From positions 1 to 14,429 of the forward strand of contig QHUF01000305.1 of the NCBI GenBank assembly GCA_003221075.1: a stretch of 14,429 bases of DNA, read 5' to 3'. Shown piece after piece: positions 5,187 to 13,616 of this stretch. The number at the start of each line of letters is the position of its first letter. Positions within the stretch are counted from its first letter, which is position 1. The position numbers were made by a program, and so were the translations under genes. The DNA comes from Gemmatimonadota bacterium (GTDB lineage Bacteria > Gemmatimonadota > Gemmatimonadetes > Gemmatimonadales > GWC2-71-9). The notes under the pieces were generated by a model. That model made no database searches, was not told the DNA's origin, and was given only the letters and a program-made list of their open reading frames with translations.

Positions 5187-7742
5187 TCAGTATGAAAGGC
5201 TAACGCGTAACGTCCACACGCGCGCGGTCGGGACCGTTCCAAAGTCAGCGATGATTGTCGGAACGCCAATCGGCGATGTGCCATAGCTGCCGGCTTCCGG
5301 ATCTGCCCCGGAGTACTTGGTCCAGGTCGCGAGGTTGCGCCCCCCAAACACGATAGTGGCGTTGTGCGCGCCCACCGCGGCGGCGACCCGATCCGGGACG
5401 TCGAACGCGAGCGCAAGCTCGCGCAGCTTCAGGTAGTCGGCATCCTCGTAATAGCCGTATGGTGTGACGCCATACGCGGCTGCGATTGCCGTCGCCTGCG
5501 CGGCGAGAGGCGTTGCGGGATCGTTGCGTTCCCGACAGACCGATCGCTCACAGCGAAACTCGGCGATGCGATTGTACAGCGTTTGGCCGGCTCGATAATC
5601 GAACAGGGTCGACAAACGGACTCGACGGCCCAACCGCCACGACGTGCTCAGTGCGGCGCCTTGGGTGGGATACGGTGTTCCCATCCATTGGGATTGGGAC
5701 GCCGCGCTGAAGGTGACTTCATTGAACGCGATGATGCCATCGCCGTTCGCGTCGCTGAAGCCCGTCACGGGGCGAGCCCAATACCCCCCGGTCGGGTACC
5801 CCACCGCCGTGAGTTGCCCAGTCGACCCGAGTCCACTCGCGGAGAAAAAGATCGGTGGGCCGGGCCACTCGAGCAGGCGGTTGCGGTTGCCCCAGAGAGA
5901 CAGGCGGAGATCCCAGCCGAGGTCGGAGCGGTCAATGAGGGTCCCCATTACCGAGGCAACAACGCCACGATTTCCAATCACCGCTCCGGACAGGTACAAT
6001 GGGTTGGGACCGCCACTCGGAATCGACGGAGGCAACGGCTCGATCGCCTGAGAACGCGAATCGTAGACCGACAGTTGCGCGCGTACACGCGCCGCGAGCC
6101 CCGTCGCCTCCACGCTGGCCTCGAAGGCGCGCGTCTGCTCGGCTTTGAGTGGGGGCGGGGGCGCGGAACCTTGACCAATGGGCGGCACGATCGTAAACGT
6201 TTCGATGAGTCTCGCCGGGGCCGCAGCCGACGAGCCGTACGCGGCCCGGACGGCGATTTGTCCCAACACGCCGTTCCGCTCGGGTCGAGCGATCCAGTCG
6301 AATGCGATACTCGGATGCGTCCCGCCGGTGGCGAACTCACCGAACGCGTGTCCGTGAACCCAGTCGTGCCGTAGCGTTCCGGTCAGGACAAGGCGATCCC
6401 GGAATGCAATTTGCTCCATACCGTAGAGACCGATCCACCGCAATTCGACGGGATTCTCTGCGAACGACGACAGGTTGGGTTGAACGATCGACCGTGACTG
6501 GTCGCCGTGATCCTTGATCCGTTCGACTCCGAGCGTCGACGTAAATCGAACGCCTCGCAACGTCACATTGGGCACGGTCGCACTCAAACGGAGCGTGTGT
6601 TCGCCGCCCTGCCGTCTGCCCGTGCTGCTCACCAGCGGTGAGATGATCTGCTCCTCGCGCTGCAGGAGCTCATCGAAACCGAGCGTGGCCTGCAGTATGA
6701 GCCAGGAGGTCGGGCGGGCCCGTCCCTGCAGATTCACCATTGTGCGGCCGACGGTCTGCGTGCCCGCCGGTATGCCGACCTGGTTCCAGCTAAACGCCGT
6801 ACTGTCGCTCGGACCCAGAAGTGCTGCGGAGATCGGCGCGTACATTGGCAAGTGCACACCGCTCGCCGTTCGCGCGATGCTCAGACCAAGGTCCACGTTA
6901 TGCCAGGGATGGAACGCTCCACTCGCCCGGAGATTCCACTGACGGACGTCATCCGACCAGGTGACCGAGGGGATATGGTAGGTGGCGGGTTCGCCGTCGA
7001 ACGTTGACGACAACCGAAACGCAGCCCAGGTCGGGCCACCGGTTGCACTCAAGCCGAGCTGTCGGTACGGGATCGCAGAAAATGGATTGCGCTGGACGAG
7101 CGGGTTGAAGCGCTGGACAAAATCCTGGACGCACCTTCCCAGCGCTTGCGCCTGCAGGTCGCAGCCGCCGGTTCGCAGATCTTGATCCGGGTTATCGAGA
7201 TCCACCCCGCCGTAATTCGCCGGCCAGCGCGACGGGATGGACTGCATTGCCCCTTGTACAAAGCCCGCTGCACGGACACGACCGGACAGACCTTCCTTTG
7301 AGTGAATCAGAATCACTCCGCCGGCGGCGCCTTGACCGTAGATCGCCGTGTTCCCAGGCCCCCGCAGCACCTCGATCGTTTCGACATCTTCGAGCGGGAT
7401 ATCGTCGAGCCGCGACGGCCCTGGTCGGACCAACTGCGAGTCATCCTCGCGCGCATCAATGCGCATGCCATCGAGGAAGACAAGCGGCGGCGCATCGGCC
7501 AGGAGCGACTGCACCCCTGCGAACCGGATACGAGCGCCACTCCCATTCAAACCAGACCCTGGAGTCACCAGCAGGCCTGGCACCTGGCTGGCCAATACGT
7601 CGGTCAGCGTGCGTGGCACGCCGTCGCGCGCCAGCGTGGCGACGTCGATCGTGTAGCGCTCCAGACTCGGATGCCGCTGCGTCGTGTCGGGTGTTTGAAG
7701 CGCAAGAGCCGGTGTGAACACGGCTAGAACCAGGACGTTCAT
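5187..7742 (-). CDS. SusC/RagA-like TonB-dependent outer-membrane receptor
   Basis: The protein is 851 aa. ATG 7742 is the only possible start, because the guaB stop is in the same frame nine codons upstream; a GAGG Shine-Dalgarno precedes it. The signal-like N-terminus (MNVLVLAVFTPALALQ) lacks the usual Lys/Arg. A plug domain spans ~25-155, with LTDVLASQVPGLLV, a VFLDGMRID segment (88-96) and IEVLRGPGNTAIYGQGAAGG (123-142), which is the SusC/RagA form of the plug motif. The rest is a beta-barrel with alternating aromatic strands and an EF-hand-like DANGDGIIAFNEV (~664-676). It ends in VSLSY, an aromatic-terminal outer-membrane sorting signal. Compared with typical ~1000-aa SusC proteins it lacks the N-terminal carboxypeptidase-regulatory-like domain, and no susD neighbour is present. 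It imports an unknown ligand across the outer membrane using TonB. It begins 27 nt after guaB, so it is probably cotranscribed. Confidence 0.9.
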   Translation of the reverse strand: MNVLVLAVFTPALALQTPDTTQRHPSLERYTIDVATLARDGVPRTLTDVLASQVPGLLVTPGSGLNGSGARIRFAGVQSLLADAPPLVFLDGMRIDAREDDSQLVRPGPSRLDDIPLEDVETIEVLRGPGNTAIYGQGAAGGVILIHSKEGLSGRVRAAGFVQGAMQSIPSRWPANYGGVDLDNPDQDLRTGGCDLQAQALGRCVQDFVQRFNPLVQRNPFSAIPYRQLGLSATGGPTWAAFRLSSTFDGEPATYHIPSVTWSDDVRQWNLRASGAFHPWHNVDLGLSIARTASGVHLPMYAPISAALLGPSDSTAFSWNQVGIPAGTQTVGRTMVNLQGRARPTSWLILQATLGFDELLQREEQIISPLVSSTGRRQGGEHTLRLSATVPNVTLRGVRFTSTLGVERIKDHGDQSRSIVQPNLSSFAENPVELRWIGLYGMEQIAFRDRLVLTGTLRHDWVHGHAFGEFATGGTHPSIAFDWIARPERNGVLGQIAVRAAYGSSAAAPARLIETFTIVPPIGQGSAPPPPLKAEQTRAFEASVEATGLAARVRAQLSVYDSRSQAIEPLPPSIPSGGPNPLYLSGAVIGNRGVVASVMGTLIDRSDLGWDLRLSLWGNRNRLLEWPGPPIFFSASGLGSTGQLTAVGYPTGGYWARPVTGFSDANGDGIIAFNEVTFSAASQSQWMGTPYPTQGAALSTSWRLGRRVRLSTLFDYRAGQTLYNRIAEFRCERSVCRERNDPATPLAAQATAIAAAYGVTPYGYYEDADYLKLRELALAFDVPDRVAAAVGAHNATIVFGGRNLATWTKYSGADPEAGSYGTSPIGVPTIIADFGTVPTARVWTLRVSLSY

Positions 7743-7769
7743 GCGACCTCGGACGGAAACGGAGCAGTG

Positions 7770-9227
<1,458 letters not shown>

Positions 9228-9235
9228 CTCGGAAG

Positions 9236-9568
9236 TTACTGGGGGGGCTTCGTTTCCTCAACCTGTTTGTCGACCTGCTTCTTCTTGGCCTCGTCGACCG
9301 CGGCTTTCCCGGCCGCGGCCAGGCCCTCCAAGAACCGGCCGGCCTTTCCGACGGCATCCATCGTCCCCCGAATGATGGTGATCGGCACGCGGCCCGCGCG
9401 CATCGTGTCTTCCAGCGTTTCCGCGACCTTCTGGAACGCGGGAGCCCCGGCGGCCCGTTGCGAGTACTTCGACTCGAGGAATTCGATGTAATCGAGCACC
9501 TGGTACGCCTGCTCGTCGGGCATGACGTCGAGCTTGCGCCGGATGCGCTCGTTCAGTAGGTCGTTCAC
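9236..9568 (-). CDS. Small conserved-looking protein of unknown function (110 aa)
   Basis: The GTG start at 9568 overlaps the stop of the SH3-domain gene in a GTGA, and the stop lies 8 nt before guaB. I do not recognise the family with confidence. The N-terminus (VNDLLNERIRRKLDVMPDEQ, then YQVLDYIEFLESKYS) is amphipathic helix and resembles DUF2281-type helical segments (DEQAYQVLDYIEFL). The middle has RVPITIIRGTMDAVGKAGRFLEG, and the C-terminus is a Lys/Glu-rich helix ending in PPQ. It has no signal peptide or transmembrane segment, so it is probably cytosolic. The tight fit on both sides argues that it is a real gene within the guaB transcript. Confidence 0.75.
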   Translation of the reverse strand: MNDLLNERIRRKLDVMPDEQAYQVLDYIEFLESKYSQRAAGAPAFQKVAETLEDTMRAGRVPITIIRGTMDAVGKAGRFLEGLAAAGKAAVDEAKKKQVDKQVEETKPPQ

Positions 9569-10623
9569 GGGGTGACGCCTCCCTCCAGCGAAATCAGGTC
9601 CACAATCGGGTTGCCGAGATAGCGGCTGCGGCCGTTTCGCACCCGCGCCGTGATCGTCATGGTGACGAGCGGCGTGAGCGCGCGGAATGCGGACAATCTG
9701 GCATCGGGAACGATGACGTAGACGAAGCCCCGTTCGGGCAGCGGCCCACGCGCGAGTACGTACGAGGAGCCACTCGGAATGTCGGGCCGCAACTCGTCGG
9801 CTTTTTGGATCGCAATGAACTCGAGATTCCAGCGGAGCGCCTGACCCGCGTAGCGCTGCGGCTCGGCGCGCAGCTCCGCAGCCGTGACGCCCACCAGAAC
9901 GCCGGCGGGCGCGACCTGCAGATCGCCGCCCTTGACCCAACCCTCAAACTGCACGCGCGTCCACTCGCCGTTGCGGCTCAGGACACGCAGCGGCGTGTCG
10001 GTCGCCACGGTTCCGGCCTCGGGCCCGTCCGGCACGCGATACAGCGTGGTCATCCGCATGGGTTGGGCGCGGCTCGAGTCTGTGGGGGTTGGGGGCTGGG
10101 GGCTGGGGGCTGGGGGTCGCACGGCCTGGCTGTCGGAGGCCTGGGACGTGTCCGCGGTGCGCGTCGCGACGATGTCGGCGATGGGCGCCAGCGCGCTGCG
10201 CTGCACCCAGCCGATACGCGTCACATGCACCCACCGGCCGGTGCTGTCAGGCGACGCGCGCTTGAGTCCGAATCCCTGCGACAGCTCGGCGACCATCGGT
10301 CCCGCCGGCGCGGCGCGGAGGTTTTCGTTGGGCGAGCGGGTCACCAGTAGGTCGAAGTCGGGCCGATCGCTCGGGCCGACAGACGTGGAAAAGATCCAGC
10401 CTTCGAGCAAGACCTGCATCCAGTCGTTGCGCGTTGCGCCGCCAGGCAGGATGGCGCCACGCGCGAGTCGCGCGATGCGACGGCCCGCGACGTCTTGATA
10501 GAACCAGGCATTGTCGACGCTGACGCGATAACGGTTTCCGCCCTGCGAGGCCACGGGACGGGCCTGCGACGTCGCGAGGCTCAGAACCGCTAGTAGCACA
10601 GGAGTGATCTGGCTAACTTGCAT
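9565..10623 (-). CDS. Secreted protein with three SH3-like domains and a C-terminal OB-like domain
   Basis: The protein is 352 aa from ATG 10623, which has AAGGGG just upstream and yields a clean signal peptide (MQVSQITPVLLAVLSLATSQA). Three SH3b-like repeats follow, each with a WxxVxxxGW core: about residues 30-80 (DWMQVLLEGWIF), 90-145 (RWVHVTRIGWVQ) and 185-230 (EWTRVQFEGWVK). Between the second and third is a Pro-rich linker (PPAPSPQPPTPTD) encoded by the G-rich 7-bp repeat at 10084-10116. The last ~110 residues (AELRAEPQRYAGQALRWNLE, later VIVPDARLSAF and VTMTITARVRNGRSRYLGNP) look like an OB-fold-type beta domain. SH3b domains commonly bind peptidoglycan or peptides, so a periplasmic or envelope role is plausible; the ligand is unknown. 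It is first in the chain leading to guaB and head to head with gpmI. Confidence 0.8.
   Translation of the reverse strand: MQVSQITPVLLAVLSLATSQARPVASQGGNRYRVSVDNAWFYQDVAGRRIARLARGAILPGGATRNDWMQVLLEGWIFSTSVGPSDRPDFDLLVTRSPNENLRAAPAGPMVAELSQGFGLKRASPDSTGRWVHVTRIGWVQRSALAPIADIVATRTADTSQASDSQAVRPPAPSPQPPTPTDSSRAQPMRMTTLYRVPDGPEAGTVATDTPLRVLSRNGEWTRVQFEGWVKGGDLQVAPAGVLVGVTAAELRAEPQRYAGQALRWNLEFIAIQKADELRPDIPSGSSYVLARGPLPERGFVYVIVPDARLSAFRALTPLVTMTITARVRNGRSRYLGNPIVDLISLEGGVTP
10084..10116. repeat. G-rich heptanucleotide tandem repeat (GGGGGCT), potential G-quadruplex
   Basis: There are five runs of exactly five G (10084-88, 10091-95, 10098-102, 10105-109, 10112-116), each separated by two bases (TT, CT, CT, CT). 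It lies inside the SH3-domain gene, on its template strand, and encodes the Pro-rich linker. The unit is not a multiple of three, so single-unit gain or loss would shift the frame. Five G5 runs with 2-nt loops satisfy the G-quadruplex pattern. Confidence 0.9.
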
Positions 10624-10633
10624 CCCCTTCAAT

Positions 10634-12178
10634 ATGACAACGACCCGCAGCATGCGCGCCCCCCCTCCGGTGGTCCTCGTCGTGCTCGACGGGTGGGGCT
10701 TCCGGCCGGGCCGCGAGGGCAATGCCATCGAGCTCGGTCGGACGCCGGTGTGGCACAAGCTGTGGGATCGCGCGTCGCGCACGCTGCTCGAGGCATCCGG
10801 TCTCGCCGTCGGTCTTCCCGAGGGACAAATCGGTAACAGCGAAGTCGGACATCTGAATCTCGGCGCCGGCCGCGTCGTGCCTCAAGATCTCGTCCGCATC
10901 TCGCAGTCGATTGATGCTGGCGAGTTCCTTCGCATTCCTGCTCTCGTGCAGCTGGTCGAGGACACACGTCGGCACGACGGCACGCTGCACGTGATGGGCT
11001 TGATTGGGACGGGTGGTGTCCACGCGCTCGATAAGCATCTCTTGGCGGCTATCGAGCTCGCGAGGCGCCACGAGTTACCCGTTGCCATCCACGCTTGGCT
11101 TGATGGACGTGATACGCCTCCGAAATCCGGCCTCGCCTTCATGGAGCTGCTGTTGCAGACCGTCCGACCGTCCGACCGTCCGACCGTCAGCACAGTTATC
11201 GGTCGCTACTACGCCATGGACCGCGACAAGCGGTGGGAGCGCACCAAGCTCGCCTACGACGCGATGGTGAAAGGGATCGGCGTGCCGGTCCCCGATCCGA
11301 TCACCGCGATCCAGCAGGCGTACGCCGCCGGCGAGACCGACGAATTCGTCAAACCGCGCGTCATCAGCGGCGCGCCCCTGATCCGCGAGGGCGACGGGAT
11401 CTTCTGCTTTAATTACCGCGCCGACCGCATGCGACAGATCGTGCGCGCCCTGGCCGCCCCCGATTTCGACGGCTTCGACGTGAGCGGCCGGCCCAGCGTG
11501 CGCCTCGTGACCATGACGCGGTACGACGAGAAGCTCCCCTTCCCCGCCGCGTTCGAGCCGATCGTGCTGTCACGCATCGTCGCGGAAGTGCTGTCAGACC
11601 AGGGCAAGACGATGTTTCGCACAGCCGAGACGGAGAAGTACGCGCACGTCACCTATTTTTTTAACGGCGGGTATGAGCCTCCGTACAAGGGGGAAGAGCG
11701 CCTGCTCGTCCCGTCGCAGAAAGTCGCGACGTACGACTTGATGCCCGAGATGAGCGCTCCCGGCGTGACCGACGTGTTGTGCAACGCGATTGCGCAGAAG
11801 CAGCACGATTTCATTCTGTGCAACTACGCCAATGGCGACATGGTGGGGCATTCGGGAGTGCTGCCGGCGGCGATCAAGGCGGTCGAGACGGTCGACCAGT
11901 GCCTAGCGCGAGTCCTCACCACAGCCGAGACGGCCGGGGCGACGGTCCTGGTGACGGCGGATCACGGCAACTGCGAGCTGATGATCGATCCCGCCACCGG
12001 AGGGCCGCACACGGCGCATACCACGAATCCCGTGCCGCTGGTCATGGTGGGTGACGGTGCCCCCAGACGGCATCTGCGGACCGGTGGCTCGCTTCGTGAC
12101 GTCGGGCCTACGATCTTACGTCTGCTCGACATCGAACCACCCCAAGAAATGACAGGAAAGGACCTGAGAGAAACATGA
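10634..12178 (+). CDS. gpmI: 2,3-bisphosphoglycerate-independent phosphoglycerate mutase
   Basis: The protein is 514 aa from ATG 10634, a normal length; ATG 10604 and ATG 10652 are alternatives in the same frame. The enzyme interconverts 3- and 2-phosphoglycerate in glycolysis, using two Mn ions and a phosphoserine. Key motifs are VVLVVLDGWGF (metal Asp), GQIGNSEVGHLNLGAGR with catalytic Ser69, AWLDGRDTPP, GRYYAMDRDKRW, FNYRADRMRQ, AETEKYAHVTYFFNGG, NYANGDMVGHSG, VTADHGN and HTTNPVP, the last three giving the Asp/His metal ligands. All are intact. Between ELLLQ and STVIGRYY, the segment TVRPSDRPTV is encoded by an 8-bp tandem repeat (11158-11188). From memory of the B. subtilis enzyme, this segment is the same length there but unrelated in sequence. 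The TGA overlaps the next start (ATGATG). No good Shine-Dalgarno is seen. Confidence 0.97.
   Translation: MTTTRSMRAPPPVVLVVLDGWGFRPGREGNAIELGRTPVWHKLWDRASRTLLEASGLAVGLPEGQIGNSEVGHLNLGAGRVVPQDLVRISQSIDAGEFLRIPALVQLVEDTRRHDGTLHVMGLIGTGGVHALDKHLLAAIELARRHELPVAIHAWLDGRDTPPKSGLAFMELLLQTVRPSDRPTVSTVIGRYYAMDRDKRWERTKLAYDAMVKGIGVPVPDPITAIQQAYAAGETDEFVKPRVISGAPLIREGDGIFCFNYRADRMRQIVRALAAPDFDGFDVSGRPSVRLVTMTRYDEKLPFPAAFEPIVLSRIVAEVLSDQGKTMFRTAETEKYAHVTYFFNGGYEPPYKGEERLLVPSQKVATYDLMPEMSAPGVTDVLCNAIAQKQHDFILCNYANGDMVGHSGVLPAAIKAVETVDQCLARVLTTAETAGATVLVTADHGNCELMIDPATGGPHTAHTTNPVPLVMVGDGAPRRHLRTGGSLRDVGPTILRLLDIEPPQEMTGKDLRET
11158..11188. repeat. Octanucleotide tandem repeat inside gpmI
   Basis: GACCGTCC is repeated three times, followed by seven bases of a fourth copy (3.9 units, perfect). 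It is the reverse complement of the GTCGGACG-type array at 12181-12215. Because the unit is 8 bp, all reading frames are used in turn; the encoded peptide is TVRPSDRPTV. Confidence 0.95.
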
Positions 12179-12933
12179 TGGTCGGACGGTCGGACGGTCG
12201 GACGGTTGGACGGTCAAGGCGAGTGCTGTGGACGGTCATCGGGGCGGTCTTCCTGTCGATCGGTCCGACAGTCCGACGGTCAGACGGTCAGGTCGGCCAC
12301 GACCCCGCGCATTCTCCCTATCTCGATATCCTGCTGCACCCGGGTCCGGTATTCTTTGTCGGCCACCTGGGCGGGGATCGTGGCGTTGCACCCTCGGGCA
12401 CGAGCAACGCCCTGACGTTCGGGGCGCGCTACGAGATCCCGGCCGGTAAGTCGCTGCACTTTCAATTCACGGGCGCCTACCTCCAGGGCGATCGCTTCAT
12501 CATCAATCCCCGCGCCGATTCGTCATCCCCCGCTCGCAAGACCGGACCGGTCACGTCCGATCTCGCGCTGGCAGAGATCGGAATGCAGCTGCGGCTGACC
12601 GGCGGCAAGACCTGGCACGGGTTCGCGCCCTACGTGGGGACGGGGCTCGGCATGGTGTTCGACGTGAACTCGCCGGGGGACACGACGGGGAGCGGCTACC
12701 AGTTCGGCAGCAAGCTGACGGTCGCGTTCGCCACCGGCGTGCGGTGGTATCCCGCGCGTCGCGTCATGATCAACGGCGACCTCCGCGCGCAATTCTGGCG
12801 TCTCAAGTATCCGTTCTCCTTCCATGATTCAACGCTGGCTTCTGACGGGTCACGCGTGCTTCCACTGACCCAACAGCTCAAGGACTGGACGACGCACCCC
12901 TCGATCAGTCTCGGCATTGGATGGATTTTCTAG
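12175..12933 (+). CDS. Small outer-membrane beta-barrel protein
   Basis: The protein is 252 aa. The start ATG 12175 (or the next codon, ATG 12178) overlaps the gpmI TGA, and GAGAG lies just upstream as Shine-Dalgarno, so translation is probably coupled. The N-terminus has a hydrophobic signal core (RRVLWTVIGAVFLSIG), preceded by GRSDGRTVGRS and followed by PTVRRSDGQ; both flanks are encoded by octamer repeats. The mature part alternates aromatic and polar residues in strands, e.g. ALTFGARYEI, LHFQFTGAYLQGD, FAPYVGTGLGMVFD, LTVAFATGVRWYP and MINGDLRAQFWRLKYPF. It ends SLGIGWIF, a C-terminal Phe outer-membrane sorting signal. The form suggests an ~8-10-strand barrel of the OmpW/OmpA-like size class; the ligand is unknown. 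It overlaps the tupB start by 13 nt, so a link to oxyanion uptake is conceivable but is only inference. Confidence 0.85.
   Translation: MMVGRSDGRTVGRSRRVLWTVIGAVFLSIGPTVRRSDGQVGHDPAHSPYLDILLHPGPVFFVGHLGGDRGVAPSGTSNALTFGARYEIPAGKSLHFQFTGAYLQGDRFIINPRADSSSPARKTGPVTSDLALAEIGMQLRLTGGKTWHGFAPYVGTGLGMVFDVNSPGDTTGSGYQFGSKLTVAFATGVRWYPARRVMINGDLRAQFWRLKYPFSFHDSTLASDGSRVLPLTQQLKDWTTHPSISLGIGWIF
12181..12215. repeat. Octanucleotide tandem repeat at the start of the barrel-protein gene
   Basis: There are three perfect copies of GTCGGACG, one copy with a single change (GTTGGACG), then GTC: 4.4 units. The array begins three bases after the second ATG of the gene and encodes the n-region of the signal peptide. 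It has the same repeat family as 11158-11188, in the opposite orientation. Confidence 0.95.
12263..12289. repeat. Degenerate inverted octamer repeats after the signal-peptide core
   Basis: The units are GTCCGACA, GTCCGACG, GTCAGACG, then GTC. The first 15 bases (GTCCGAC-A-GTCCGAC) are complementary to GTCGGAC-G-GTCGGAC in the 12181 array at 14 of 15 positions. The two arrays can therefore form a long hairpin enclosing the signal-peptide core codons. Confidence 0.8.
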
Positions 12934-13616
12934 CCGAGGGCTTGCGGCGGGCGTGGGGACTACTCATCGCGGGTGATTCCGAAGTCTACGGGATCGCTCT
13001 TCTCACTCTCAAAGTCGCCGTCGTCGCGACCGCCATCTCGTGCGCAGCGGGGCTGCCGCTCGGTTACTTCCTGGCGACGCGCCGCTTCTGGGGACGCCGT
13101 GCCGCGCTCACGGTGGTCAACACCGCGCTCGCATTCCCAACCGTCGTCGTCGGCCTGCTGCTGTACGGCCTGCTCTCCCGCCGCGGTCCCCTCGGCGGCC
13201 TCGGCTGGCTCTATACCTGGCAAGCGATCGTCGTCGGTGACGTGCTGCTCGCGTTGCCGATCGCCGCCGCCCTGTCGGCCGCCGCGATTCAAGGAGTCGA
13301 CGCACGCATCCGCCGCACTGCCGAGACGCTGGGCGCGGGATCGTGGCGGACCGCGTGGACCGTGGCGCGCGAGGCGCGGTTCGCGCTCGCCGCGGTGATT
13401 ACGGCGGCCTTCGGTCAGGTCGTCGCGGAGATCGGCGCGGCCATGATCGTGGGCGGCAATATCCGCGGCTCCACGCGCACACTCACCACCGCCGTCGCCC
13501 TCTACACTGCGCAGGGCGACTTCGGGCTCGCGCTCGCGCTCGGCCTGGTGCTGTTGATCCTGGCACTCCTCGTCAACATCGCGCTGCAGGTACTCCAGGG
13601 ACGCGGCCATGCTTGA
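12921..13616 (+). CDS. tupB: Tungstate-type ABC transporter permease
   Basis: The protein is 231 aa, the normal TupB length, with about five to six membrane segments. The start ATG 12921 overlaps the barrel gene by 13 nt; TTG 12942 is an alternative. The opening LRRAWGLLIAGDSEVYGIALLTL matches, in two parts, the TupB N-terminus, where a GDxE(V/L)Y motif precedes helix 1. The cytoplasmic coupling EAA-like loop is RIRRTAETLGAGSWRTAWTV (129-148), and VVAEIGAAMIVGGNIRGSTR (167-186) followed by TLTTAVALYT is the TupB/WtpB hallmark. As family knowledge, it forms the inner-membrane channel for tungstate or molybdate delivered by the periplasmic protein TupA. Its stop overlaps the tupC start by 8 nt. 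Tungstate specificity over molybdate is inferred from resemblance to TupB rather than ModB. Confidence 0.88.
   Translation: MDFLAEGLRRAWGLLIAGDSEVYGIALLTLKVAVVATAISCAAGLPLGYFLATRRFWGRRAALTVVNTALAFPTVVVGLLLYGLLSRRGPLGGLGWLYTWQAIVVGDVLLALPIAAALSAAAIQGVDARIRRTAETLGAGSWRTAWTVAREARFALAAVITAAFGQVVAEIGAAMIVGGNIRGSTRTLTTAVALYTAQGDFGLALALGLVLLILALLVNIALQVLQGRGHA

Noticed and set aside
5364..6374. 336-codon plus-strand open frame
   Set aside because: It is antisense to the SusC-like receptor, and its Arg-rich translation has no recognisable motif.
7743..7769. Possible read-through fusion of guaB and the receptor, which share a frame
   Set aside because: The separating TAG has no readthrough context that I can recognise, the receptor has its own GAGG and ATG, and guaB ends with the full conserved family C-terminus.
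11158..12289. Tandem octamers considered as a CRISPR array
   Set aside because: The units are 8 bp and directly adjacent, with no spacers and no cas genes nearby.
12960..13610. 216-codon minus-strand open frame with Arg/Glu-rich translation
   Set aside because: It is antisense to tupB, which has clear membrane segments and family motifs.
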